Assembly: GCA_044230315.1 (NCBI GenBank)
Contig: JBGARJ010000003.1
Location: 62,001-126,000 of the forward strand
Source: M3007 sp044230315
GTDB lineage: Bacteria; Bacteroidota; Bacteroidia; Chitinophagales; Saprospiraceae
Length of the DNA stretch: 64,000 bases
Direction: 5' to 3'
Made by a program: the position numbers and the translations under genes. The notes below the pieces were generated by a model. The model searched no databases. It saw nothing but the letters and a program-made list of their open reading frames with translations, and was not told the DNA's origin. Every line of letters begins with the position of its first letter. The stretch's first letter is position 1. Below, one piece after another: positions 16,488-25,115 of the stretch.

Positions 16488-18245
16488 TTATGTTTCCACG
16501 CTGGCCCTGGCCGCTGCTACCCATCCGGCTGAGATGGAGCAGCGTTTTATCGTCTCTTCAAAATCTCCGGTATCGGTAGTGTGGAGCAACTGCCCCACGA
16601 TTCCATCGGTATGCCCGTCTGCCTGGTTTTTGATCCAGTCGATGATGGGCGTACGGCATTCCAGTAAATAGGCGTTTTCGGAATTCGAGTCGTCTTCCGG
16701 TTTTTGCAGGTATTTCCGGAGGGCTACTTTGCCCGCCAGCAAGGGCCAACGCCAGGCTTCGAGCACGTCGGCAGGGCTGTAGCCTTTGCTGGTATTTTGC
16801 CGGTAGAGTTGCGGATCGGTGCGGCGCAGAAAGGCCGAATAGAACACCTGCCCTTTCAGGCGCTTGTTTTTTTGTTTTTCAAACAACCGGGAGTGCACGC
16901 CCGACCAGATGGTATCGTTCAGGGCGCGGAAAAACCGGAGCGACAGAAATGGGGTGCGGTTGTTGAGATAATGGCTTTGCATGATCAACTCCGGGCCGAA
17001 ATACTTCCGGAATATTTCACTGACCACGAAATAGTAGAATTGATGATTTAAGTCCCATCCGGCCATTGGCGCGCGATACGCTTCCAGATCGGCGATCAGT
17101 TCGTCCAACTCAGTCTGGAACGTTTCTTTGCCCCAGGCTTGGGCGGCGCGGCACAGGTTGTCTTTCCAGCGGTTGTCGGTAGCCGAAAAGAAGCCGATCA
17201 GGTTTTCGGTCATCATGACGCCGGGTTGATGAAGGGCCCGGAACATCTCGCTGCCGAAGTTGCCTGTGATGAGGAAATCCACGTCTTGCGCCAGCTTTTT
17301 GGTGGCATAGTGGTAGTGGGGCCGACCGAAATTGCCGTTGTACTCCGTCAGCCGCATGAAGGCGAGGGCCGATTCGAGTGCGTGGTTTTTCAGGTAATCC
17401 TGGTCGAGCAGGATCGGTAGGTACGGAATACCCAACCGTTTGGTTTGGACGGCCGGAAAGGTCACGTCCGAGGCGCCGGAGCGACCGAAGCTATAGGTCA
17501 GAAAGCCACTGTGCCCCGCGTGCCGCGCTGCGGCCACGAGGGTGCGGCCGTCGAAACCGCCGGTAAATGAAATGCCGAAACGGGCATCGGGGAAGAACAA
17601 ACCGGACTCCTCCGCAAACAGGCCGGTCAGTAGATCGAGGTCTCCGCGCGACGATTTTTCACCCGAGCCGAAATACCCGCTGAGGTCAAAATGTCCGTCG
17701 ACCCTGGCGCCTTGGTTGTTCAGGCGTAAATACCGGTGTGCGTCGAGCAGCCGGATACCCGTCCACCAGGTGTTTGGAAAAAAAGGATAATGGAACAGCA
17801 GGCGTTCGAGCAGGTTGCGGCGGTTATGGCCGGGGGCATTCGTATTTTCCGCCAGGGCAAACGACGACGAACTCAACAGGATGCCATCCGAATCGGTGTG
17901 GTAGTACACCGGGAAGATGGCGCCAAACGAAGCGCCGCAACAAATACCCTGCGGATGGATCAGGAACCAGTAATAATGCCCGCGTACCCGCTCGAACAAT
18001 ACCGCTTCGGCGATTTTTCCCGGCAGCGGACAGATCTCACCGCCCAGTGTTTCACCCGGCCGGAACACCGGATCGCCCAACAGCAGCAACTGTCCTCCGG
18101 GGGTACCGACTGTTTCAAGCCGTTGCCGTCCGGGGTGCACATACAGCGTATTCGCTGTGTACACCGGTAGCGCTGGCTGATCGAGTACCTGTACGCCGAC
18201 CGGGCCGGCAGCGCCGGAGAACCGATATTCAAGGTGGAAAAACAT
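16488..18245 (-). CDS. asparagine synthase-like protein lacking the glutaminase Cys
   Basis: 585 residues. The synthetase half is recognisable: GISFTGGFDGRTLVAAARH (about 222-240) replaces the usual SGGLDSS PP-motif but keeps GG-D, and ITGNFGSEMFR follows as in the family. The N-terminus starts MFFHLEYRF with no MCGI, so the catalytic Cys2 is missing and glutamine hydrolysis is not expected. It may use free ammonia or another amine, or make an amide/ester from an adenylated acid. Similar degenerate AsnB-like proteins occur in polysaccharide loci without known activity. Its ATG overlaps the TAA of the upstream deacetylase (TAATG). Confidence 0.78.
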   Translation of the reverse strand: MFFHLEYRFSGAAGPVGVQVLDQPALPVYTANTLYVHPGRQRLETVGTPGGQLLLLGDPVFRPGETLGGEICPLPGKIAEAVLFERVRGHYYWFLIHPQGICCGASFGAIFPVYYHTDSDGILLSSSSFALAENTNAPGHNRRNLLERLLFHYPFFPNTWWTGIRLLDAHRYLRLNNQGARVDGHFDLSGYFGSGEKSSRGDLDLLTGLFAEESGLFFPDARFGISFTGGFDGRTLVAAARHAGHSGFLTYSFGRSGASDVTFPAVQTKRLGIPYLPILLDQDYLKNHALESALAFMRLTEYNGNFGRPHYHYATKKLAQDVDFLITGNFGSEMFRALHQPGVMMTENLIGFFSATDNRWKDNLCRAAQAWGKETFQTELDELIADLEAYRAPMAGWDLNHQFYYFVVSEIFRKYFGPELIMQSHYLNNRTPFLSLRFFRALNDTIWSGVHSRLFEKQKNKRLKGQVFYSAFLRRTDPQLYRQNTSKGYSPADVLEAWRWPLLAGKVALRKYLQKPEDDSNSENAYLLECRTPIIDWIKNQADGHTDGIVGQLLHTTDTGDFEETIKRCSISAGWVAAARASVET

Positions 18246-19402
18246 TAGCTGCGTTTCAAGATTTTGTTTTTGTATTCATTGGCCAGCCAAAGGGTGTAAT
18301 ACGGCTGTTTGTGGTAGTGACTGGAAATTTTATAGTGGAACTTCTGCCGGTTGAGCCAGTGCCCGAGATTCCAGGAGGTTCCGATCCGGGGGATGCGGTC
18401 GACCTGGTTGGCCTCGCGTACCAATTTACCGGCGGTAGTGGCCAGGTAACCGGTGGCTTTGGCCAGCGCATGCGCTTCGGGGGTGTTGTCGCCGTGTGGC
18501 CAGCAAAGAAATTGTACCGGCTTGCCGAGTTTTGCCTCCAGGATTGCCTTGGAATCGACGATTTCGTAGGCCAGCCGGGCCTGGTAATCGGCCTCCGTTT
18601 CGACAGCCGCCACCAGGGTGCCCGAGCGCTCGTAGCGCTGCTGCAGGTGGCGCACTTCGGCTTCATAGGGGGGGCGGTGCTCGGGTACGGTGAGATCAAA
18701 CTTCGCTGCCAACGCGGCGGCATCTTCCCAAAAAGCGGGGTTGATCGTGTGCTTGCGGGCGACGACAGCCGATTTCTCTTCGAACAACGGCGTGCCAAGC
18801 GGGAGCCGCTGCTCAAAGCCGGGATCGTTCATATAATTGGACCGGAGCTCCGGGTGTGCGTTCAGGATCGGATGCAGCCCCTTGAAGCCGCCGTAGTAAA
18901 AACCGGTGATCTTTGAAGAAACCGTGTATTTGGCATGGGTCATGGTGTGCGACTGGATGTCGACTATCCCCGATGCCTGCATGCGCTGCAATTCGGGCCA
19001 GGAGAGATAACCCAGACCATCCAGCTCGGACATGCGGTAGCGGCCCTGCCAGACATCTTCCAGCGTGGGGCGAATGATGTCGCGGGGATCGACGCACTCG
19101 GGCGACACGAAGAGCGTGAACCGCATGCCGTATTTTTTCGCAACGGGGTAGGCATATACCCAGTTGTCGAGCAAGCCGTCGTCGAAGGCAATGCAGATTT
19201 CCTTGCCGCTGACCGATTTTACGCCCTTGCGAAAAGCGAGCCATTCGTCAAAGAAAACCGCGCGGAATTCATTGGACCTCAGGTAGTCCAACTGATCTTC
19301 GAACTGCTCCATCGGCAGGGTCAGGAATTGCTGTACCCAGTTATCAAAGAGCGTCGGCGCTACGGAGTGGTAATAAATGACCGGTGGACTCAGTTTGCTC
19401 AT
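18245..19402 (-). CDS. polysaccharide deacetylase family protein (NodB domain)
   Basis: 385 residues from the ATG at 19402. The frame is open further, but the added residues have no family character. Motifs are PPVIYYHSV (start of NodB domain), ICIAFDDGLLDNW (catalytic Asp pair, about residues 91-103), DIQSHTMTHAKY (His-x3-His, about 176-187) and CWPHGDNTPEAHALAKATGY near the C-terminus. All CE4 metal ligands are present, so N-deacetylation is likely. A long insert (about 190-290) between motifs is unusual. It overlaps the upstream glycosyltransferase by 59 bases. No clear signal peptide. Confidence 0.83.
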   Translation of the reverse strand: MSKLSPPVIYYHSVAPTLFDNWVQQFLTLPMEQFEDQLDYLRSNEFRAVFFDEWLAFRKGVKSVSGKEICIAFDDGLLDNWVYAYPVAKKYGMRFTLFVSPECVDPRDIIRPTLEDVWQGRYRMSELDGLGYLSWPELQRMQASGIVDIQSHTMTHAKYTVSSKITGFYYGGFKGLHPILNAHPELRSNYMNDPGFEQRLPLGTPLFEEKSAVVARKHTINPAFWEDAAALAAKFDLTVPEHRPPYEAEVRHLQQRYERSGTLVAAVETEADYQARLAYEIVDSKAILEAKLGKPVQFLCWPHGDNTPEAHALAKATGYLATTAGKLVREANQVDRIPRIGTSWNLGHWLNRQKFHYKISSHYHKQPYYTLWLANEYKNKILKRS

Positions 19403-20456
19403 AAATATGTTCAATTTCAGCCAGGTGATGTTCGATATCAAAGGTTTCTTTGATCCGGTCGCTGAGCACATAGGCACGGTGGGCCAGATCGCGGTAGTCG
19501 GCAATGGCTTTTAAAAAATTGGCTTTCAATTCGGGGTAGTTGGCAGGATCGCCCAGGGAAAAGGCGCGCTCGCCGCCATGGATTTCTTCAAAAACGGGAA
19601 TATTACTGGTCAGGATCGGCAAGCCGGTGAGCAGGGCTTCCGACAGTACATTGCCGAATGATTCGTAAGCGCTCAGAAACAGAAACAGGTCGACGCTGCC
19701 GTAAAAAGCCGCAACATCTTCTATCCAGCCGCGAAAGAAAACCCGGTTGTTGTACGGGCTTGCCTTCGCCTGCGCTTCCAGGGCAGGGCGTAAGGCGCCG
19801 TCGCCGGCAAAGTGGAGTTCCAGTTCGGGGTGATCGCCGGCTACTTCGAGGAACAGGCGAAGCACCAGGTCGGTGTTTTTGCCGGGTTGAAGCCGGCCGA
19901 TGTAGGCCATCCGGCGCAAGACCGTGCGTTGTGTCCTTTTTTCCAGGAATTGCCGCAGGTCGAAGCCGTTGTAGATGATTTTCGGATGCACGGGCAATAC
20001 GTCGCGCCGGAAGATCGCCGCGCTGTGTTTCGAGTTGGCCACAAACACCGGTTTGAACCACGACGCCAGCCACCATGCGGTTTTGAGGTAAAGTTTTTTG
20101 ATCGGTTTTTTCCAGTAGATCGTACCGTGAATATGGTAAAGCGGTTTGCGAACGCCGGCCAGTAGTGTCAGCAGCAAAATGACCGGGCCCGTACTCATCA
20201 GGTGGAACACATCGCCCCGGTGCTGGCGGCAATAGCGGAAGTACTTGCGGTAACATGCCCAGTCGCTGTCGGCCCCGTGGTCGAATTGGATCTTCGACCC
20301 GTCGTAAATCTCATTTTCGGACGCGCGCAGGCTAAACACGTGAACCGTCCGCGAACGGCTGAACCGGTCGATGTAGTGCCGGACGGATAGCTCGGCGCCA
20401 CCGGCCTCCGATCGCCATACGACGTAATGGACAGGTGTGTAGTGTTGTTTATTCAT
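19344..20456 (-). CDS. glycosyltransferase family 4 (GT-B)
   Basis: 370 residues, GT-B retaining transferase. VVWRSEAGGAELSVRHYID is the usual N-terminal acceptor-side motif, with VANSKHSA and KIIYNGFDL mid-protein, AYIGRLQPGKNTDLVL at the start of the C-domain, and SAYESFGNVLSEALLTGLP (E-x7-E, about residues 282-300). Soluble and cytoplasmic. Predicted to add a sugar to the lipid-linked repeat unit. It lies between the Wzy/ligase-like gene and a deacetylase in one strand-uniform run. Confidence 0.9.
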   Translation of the reverse strand: MNKQHYTPVHYVVWRSEAGGAELSVRHYIDRFSRSRTVHVFSLRASENEIYDGSKIQFDHGADSDWACYRKYFRYCRQHRGDVFHLMSTGPVILLLTLLAGVRKPLYHIHGTIYWKKPIKKLYLKTAWWLASWFKPVFVANSKHSAAIFRRDVLPVHPKIIYNGFDLRQFLEKRTQRTVLRRMAYIGRLQPGKNTDLVLRLFLEVAGDHPELELHFAGDGALRPALEAQAKASPYNNRVFFRGWIEDVAAFYGSVDLFLFLSAYESFGNVLSEALLTGLPILTSNIPVFEEIHGGERAFSLGDPANYPELKANFLKAIADYRDLAHRAYVLSDRIKETFDIEHHLAEIEHIYEQTESTGHLLPLRSADAL

Positions 20457-20558
20457 TTGTATGGCGCTACTTCAATCAAAGAAATGCCCCGGAGACAAGC
20501 GTCTCCAATGAAAGGATAAAAGCCGAAGGGAGCGTTTGAACAGGTCGGGTGATTCAGG

Positions 20559-22010
20559 TTAATGCACCGTGCGTTCTTCTACCGTTGCCTCCGGGGGGGG
20601 AGCATGGGTATTGGATTTTTTTCGCTTCAGGGTGTGCCGGTACACGACAGCCCCAAAACAGAAGTATAAACCGAGGTGTATTCCGCCGCCGGGGTCCTGA
20701 TAAAAGCTAAAGGCCTGACCGGAAGACGAATGGATCATAAACCATCCCGGAAAAAAGACGACAAAAACGAGTAGTGCACCTTTCAGGGGATGCCCTCGGG
20801 GTAGAAGCGAGCTTTGGCGATAAAGGGTAAAGTGATAATAAACAAAAAACATGCCCATTAGTATCGCACCCAGAATGCCGGAGTGCAATAGAATGGTTTG
20901 GTTTCCGACGTGAAAGTCGGCGTATTTGAAAAAGGTATCGGAGAACCCCCAACCGGTGAGTGGCGTTTCACTCCACTTGTTCATCACGCGCGGGCTGCGT
21001 TTGTCGAGCCGCTCCAAGGTATGTCCCGCCGTCAGATCGCCTCCTGCCAATGCTTCCAGTGTGGTCATACGCTTGAAGGCGTTGGTAAACTGGGTGCCGA
21101 TCACCGGGACGGAGAGCAGCCCTCCAATCAGGATGATCAGGGTCAGGGCCACACTCAACACGCGTCGGGCGCTCACTTTCGCGATAAAAAGGGTGAAACA
21201 GATCAGCGCAAACGACATGCCCAGCAACCAGCCGCGGGTGGCAGAGAGAAATGCCGACATGAAATCGGCCGCCACCACAGCGAACAAATAGTTCGGGTTG
21301 AAGGTTTTTGCCTTGTTGGCCAGGTAAAACAGCGCGCCAAAGAACGAAAGCATCACCATCCGCGTGCTGTAAAAACCGCGGTATGTTTTGCCGTGGTGCA
21401 CATCCACCGTAAACCAGAAATCCTTGTGTACCCCCAGAAACTGGGATGGCGTCATGCCCGTTGTAATCGTAAAGATCTGGGCAAACAGGGCAAAAAAGGC
21501 CAACGGAAAAAAGTAGTAAAAGCACTCCCGGTAATCCTCCTCTTTTTGAAACAGCCTCGGAATCGAATAAAACATCATCAGGGGAAAAATGAACTTCACC
21601 ATCCTGAACTGAACGTTCAACTCTGGCGACAGCCCCAGCAAATACCCCTGGGCGACCAAAAATAAAATGTAAACAACTATCACCTTGATATAGGTGTCGA
21701 AAAACAGCGGTTGCCGTTCTTTCACCCGGTGCGCTTTTATTACGCTGAGGGCCACGTAAAAATGCCCGATCTCGATGGGTGGCAAGCCGGGTATTACCGA
21801 CAATACCACCTCGTAGTTGTTGAAATAGCCCCAAAAGCCGTCGGATATGACCAGAAAGAGCGTCAGCCACATGGCTTCATTCTTCGAGCGGAAGTAGGCG
21901 ATCAGCAACAGGATATAAAATCCCGTCTTGGCCACCTCCGGCAAATAATACGTGGCCAGTATGGTTGCGCCGAGCACCAGAAAAAATGCTATGAGCCGCT
22001 TGTCGAGCAT
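20559..22010 (-). CDS. O-antigen ligase/polymerase-like membrane protein (Wzy-type)
   Basis: 483 residues with about ten to twelve predicted transmembrane segments (first at LIAFFLVLGATILATYYL). A large periplasmic-type loop carries the Wzy_C/O-antigen-ligase features SATRGWLLGM (about residues 257-266) and SETPLTGWGFSD (about 348-359). In a Wzx/Wzy pathway this protein would polymerise repeat units in the periplasm. A ligase role cannot be excluded, as the two share the domain. The polar C-terminal tail is cytoplasmic. Confidence 0.82.
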   Translation of the reverse strand: MLDKRLIAFFLVLGATILATYYLPEVAKTGFYILLLIAYFRSKNEAMWLTLFLVISDGFWGYFNNYEVVLSVIPGLPPIEIGHFYVALSVIKAHRVKERQPLFFDTYIKVIVVYILFLVAQGYLLGLSPELNVQFRMVKFIFPLMMFYSIPRLFQKEEDYRECFYYFFPLAFFALFAQIFTITTGMTPSQFLGVHKDFWFTVDVHHGKTYRGFYSTRMVMLSFFGALFYLANKAKTFNPNYLFAVVAADFMSAFLSATRGWLLGMSFALICFTLFIAKVSARRVLSVALTLIILIGGLLSVPVIGTQFTNAFKRMTTLEALAGGDLTAGHTLERLDKRSPRVMNKWSETPLTGWGFSDTFFKYADFHVGNQTILLHSGILGAILMGMFFVYYHFTLYRQSSLLPRGHPLKGALLVFVVFFPGWFMIHSSSGQAFSFYQDPGGGIHLGLYFCFGAVVYRHTLKRKKSNTHAPPPEATVEERTVH

Positions 22011-22234
22011 GATCTAAAATCGGTTGGTGGTTGCATTTGCCGCGCGAGAGGGATTAAAATCATTCGTTTTTCTTTAGACTTGTTGCGGTCGGGGTTTTGT
22101 GGGTAAAAAGTCCTTTTCCCCGCTGGCAGCGTTAAATTTTTCGCCGAATATGGCCAATTTTGAGTACAAAATTTGTCTTGCCAGCCAAAAAAATGGCAAT
22201 TTTTCCACCCAAAGCCTTCCAACACAACAAGCTC

Positions 22235-23278
22235 TTATTTAAACACCTGTTCGACCATCCGTTGGATCACCAGCGACGGGGCATAATGCTCCAACACATG
22301 GTTGCGCATGGCCTGAACGCATGCAATTCTTTTCGATTCGTTCTCTAACCAAAACCGGGCCATTTCCTCGGCTTCTGTGTAATTTTTTATAACCGGAATG
22401 TCCATTCCCTCAAACATCGTGACCAGATCGGCGCTGTATTCACACAGTGGCAGGATGCCGGCGCCAAGGATATCGAATACCCGCACGTGTATTCCATTGA
22501 ACAGCGAAGGAACCTGCTCCACGGGGGCTATTTTGCTGCAGTTGTACACCGTATTATTGAATACTGAATCGAAACGGTCGTGCGGGATGATCTTCGGCCG
22601 CACCCCGGGAAACAGATCAAGCCAGCGGTCCATCCCGTCGCCGCTGATGTAAGCGCGCAGGTCGAGGTTTTTAAACAGGTCGAGAAACAGCACCCGTTTG
22701 TAGCCCCAATTGGTCTTGCTGGCGCTGCCGACGTAAATGAAGTCCGACTGGTAGGCCCCTCTTTCTTCCGGGGTGGCCACTTTGGGGTAGTAGATCGCAC
22801 TGTTGATACCGAAACAATCGAACACCACATTGCGCACGCCCAGGCGGGTCAGCTGATCGCGCCACATGGTGTCGGGGCTGATCACATAGTCGGCCTGGAA
22901 CAGGATATGCAGGTTGTAGATGCTGGTCGGGGTATACAACGGGTTGTCGCCCAGCATAAACGCAATGCGCGCTTTTTTCTGGAAGACCTCCAGCAACTCC
23001 GGCAGCACCAGCTGGTTGTTGTAAATAAAAACCAGGTCGGGTTGAAACGATTCAAAGGCTTTCCGGTATTCGGTGTTGGCTTTTTTGACATACGGCTCTT
23101 CCCAAATGTTCCGGATTTTTTTGGGCAGCGCCGTGTAGTTGTTGTACCAGCGGTTGGTGCGCGCCGGAAAAAAATCCTGGTAGTCCAGGGCCAGCAATTC
23201 CATGCCCTGTGCCTCCAGGCCGGAGACAATCGAATTAATAAACGGGTAGCGCAGCGGAGCGAGTAACAAACACTTCAT
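22235..23278 (-). CDS. CgeB-like glycosyltransferase
   Basis: 347 residues from the ATG at 23278, which overlaps the upstream TGA (ATGA). The long Arg-rich open extension upstream is not part of the gene. The opening is MKCLLLAPLRYPFINSI. The C-terminal segment NGIHVRVFDILGAGILPLCE (about residues 262-281) is typical of the group-1 transferase/CgeB domain (Glyco_trans_1_2), where it forms the donor site. DNPLYTPTSIYN and FIYVGSAS mark the domain boundary. Soluble. Predicted cytoplasmic glycosyltransferase of the repeat unit. Confidence 0.8.
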   Translation of the reverse strand: MKCLLLAPLRYPFINSIVSGLEAQGMELLALDYQDFFPARTNRWYNNYTALPKKIRNIWEEPYVKKANTEYRKAFESFQPDLVFIYNNQLVLPELLEVFQKKARIAFMLGDNPLYTPTSIYNLHILFQADYVISPDTMWRDQLTRLGVRNVVFDCFGINSAIYYPKVATPEERGAYQSDFIYVGSASKTNWGYKRVLFLDLFKNLDLRAYISGDGMDRWLDLFPGVRPKIIPHDRFDSVFNNTVYNCSKIAPVEQVPSLFNGIHVRVFDILGAGILPLCEYSADLVTMFEGMDIPVIKNYTEAEEMARFWLENESKRIACVQAMRNHVLEHYAPSLVIQRMVEQVFK

Positions 23279-23952
23279 CTGGATATTTCTTGCAATTGTT
23301 TCATTTTCAGTATCCGGGCCGGGTTGCCGACCACCACGGCGCCGTCGGGCACATCGCGGAGTACGACCGCCCCGGCGCCCACCACCGCTCCGGCGCCGAT
23401 CCGGATGCGCGGCAGGACAGTGGCGCCGGTATAGATATCCGCGTTTTTCCCCACCTGTACCAGCCCGGCCAGGGTGGCGCCCGGGCCTATGGTGGCACCG
23501 TCGTCGAGCACGCATTCGTGGTCGACCGAAGCGCTGGTGTTGATGATACAGGCCCGGCCGATTTGGGCATCCACGCATACGGCGGCGTTGGCATATACCT
23601 GGCTGCCGGCGCCGATCCGGGCATTGTCGGCCACAAAGGCCGTGCGGTGAATGGCCGTGACGGGTTGAAGCCCTAACGCGGCCAGTTCATCGTGCATATC
23701 GAGCCGCACCTGGCCATGGCCGGGGCCGATACTCACGATAAACGCTGGTTTTTCCATGCCATCGTATGCCCGCAGCCAATCGGCAAATGCCGCCCGGTTG
23801 CCCAGGTGCGGGATGTCGCCGTAGGCTGGCGGAATGTCCGGATTGTTGTCAAAATAGCCGACAACCCGGTACGACTCCCGGAGCAATTCACACAGCACTT
23901 TGAAGTTGCCGGTGCCGCCCCAGATAATCAGTTCAGGCAACGGTTTGCGCAT
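23275..23952 (-). CDS. PglD/NeuD-type sugar acetyltransferase
   Basis: 225 residues. The N-terminal PglD-like Rossmann subdomain (ELIIWGGTGNFKVLCELL) binds the sugar nucleotide. The C-terminal left-handed beta-helix has hexapeptide repeats (IGAGSQVYANAAVCVDAQIG, SASVDHECVLDDGATIGPGA, IGAGAVVGAGAVVLRDVPDG) and ends VVVGNPARI. His in SVDHE is the expected catalytic base. The family N- or O-acetylates amino sugars with acetyl-CoA. It directly follows the DegT aminotransferase (20-base overlap), so N-acetylation of the new 4-amino group is the natural reading. Confidence 0.88.
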   Translation of the reverse strand: MRKPLPELIIWGGTGNFKVLCELLRESYRVVGYFDNNPDIPPAYGDIPHLGNRAAFADWLRAYDGMEKPAFIVSIGPGHGQVRLDMHDELAALGLQPVTAIHRTAFVADNARIGAGSQVYANAAVCVDAQIGRACIINTSASVDHECVLDDGATIGPGATLAGLVQVGKNADIYTGATVLPRIRIGAGAVVGAGAVVLRDVPDGAVVVGNPARILKMKQLQEISR

Positions 23953-25075
23953 GGAATACTTTTATACCGTCAATCACATAGTTTACTTCTTCGTCGGTCA
24001 GATCAGCGTGCAAAGGCAAGGTAATGAAGCGGTTGTATTCCTGCTCCACATAGGGGCAGGTGTGGCCCCAGGGTTTGAACAACGGCTGGATACTCAACGG
24101 GGTATAATGGCAGCCGGTGGCGATGCCCTGTGTTTTGAGGTGGATCATCAGTTCGTCGCGCTGGTCGGCGCGGATGCCGAACATCTGGTAGCAGTAGTTT
24201 TCCGGTTCGAACGGCAGGAGTGGCTCCACGCCTGGTACACCCTGCAACCCGTCGAGGTATTTCCGGATGATTTCCGAACGGCGGCGGCTCATGGCCGGCA
24301 ATTTGGCCAGTTGCGCCAGGCCAATGGAAGCGGCGAGGTCGTTCATGTTGTATTTATACCCCAACACGGCAATTTCGTAAAACCAGTGCATGGCATCGCG
24401 GTTGGCGGTGGTATATTGCTGGGCGGTTTTCCAGTTGTCTTTGTCGATACCCACCCAGCGCATGGCTTTCACGTCGCTGAACAATTCGGGGTCGTTGGTC
24501 ACCATCATGCCGCCGTCGCCCGTGGTCATCAGTTTTTTCTCTTCAAAACTATAGCAGCCGATATCGCCCCATAGGCCCAGCATGGTACCCTTGTAAACAG
24601 CGCCGGCGGTGTGGGCGCAATCTTCGATCACTTTCAGGCCGCGCGCGCGGGCCCAGGGCATCAAACGCTCCATCGCCACGGGATGGCCGGCGTAGTGCAC
24701 CGGGATCACTGCCACGCAGTCGGCGTCGTATTTGCGCTCCAGATCGTCCAGATCCATCCCCAGGGTGGCTGGGTCGCTGTCGACAAACACCGGTTCCAAC
24801 CGGTTGTAGAGCACGGCCGTAGCCGTAGCGGCAAAGGTGAGCGAGGGCACCAGTACTTTTTTGCCCTCGGGAAACCGGAAAGCAGCCAGGGCCAGGTGCA
24901 GGGCGGCGGTAGCCGAGTTGACGCCCACGGCCATTTCACAGCCGGTAAATCGTTCCCATTCGGCTTCAAATTTGTTGACCATGGGACCGAGTCCGATCCA
25001 GGAGCGTTCGAAAGCCTCCCGGATCATTTGCAGTTCTTCTTCCCCGACGGAGGGTTTAAACAAGCGGATGTTCAT
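23933..25075 (-). CDS. DegT/DnrJ/EryC1/StrS sugar aminotransferase
   Basis: 380 residues, PLP-dependent, fold type I. GVNSATAALHLAL (cofactor phosphate loop, about residues 52-64), VIEDCAHTAGAVYKG (Asp contacts the pyridine N), and YSFEEKKLMTTGDGGMMVTN with the Schiff-base Lys at about 179. The Lys shows it is an aminotransferase and not an RfbH-type 3-dehydrase, which has His. Substrate is likely the 4-keto-6-deoxyhexose nucleotide made by the adjacent RfbF-RfbG-epimerase set. A GDG replaces the usual GEG after the Lys, a conservative change. Confidence 0.9.
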   Translation of the reverse strand: MNIRLFKPSVGEEELQMIREAFERSWIGLGPMVNKFEAEWERFTGCEMAVGVNSATAALHLALAAFRFPEGKKVLVPSLTFAATATAVLYNRLEPVFVDSDPATLGMDLDDLERKYDADCVAVIPVHYAGHPVAMERLMPWARARGLKVIEDCAHTAGAVYKGTMLGLWGDIGCYSFEEKKLMTTGDGGMMVTNDPELFSDVKAMRWVGIDKDNWKTAQQYTTANRDAMHWFYEIAVLGYKYNMNDLAASIGLAQLAKLPAMSRRRSEIIRKYLDGLQGVPGVEPLLPFEPENYCYQMFGIRADQRDELMIHLKTQGIATGCHYTPLSIQPLFKPWGHTCPYVEQEYNRFITLPLHADLTDEEVNYVIDGIKVFHAQTVA

Positions 25076-25115
25076 TGATCGTGCGATTTACAATGGTTGA
25101 AGGATGAAGGACAGG

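Noticed and set aside
22180..22215. TTGCCA/TGGCAA hairpin followed by T residues on the plus strand upstream of the Wzy-like gene
   Set aside because: Only 6-nt arms, and oriented against the minus-strand genes on both sides, so not a useful terminator.
23279..23578. 100-residue N-terminal extension of the CgeB-like glycosyltransferase
   Set aside because: It overlaps the NeuD-like gene in another frame and is Arg-rich; the ATG at 23278 gives an ATGA overlap and a normal start.
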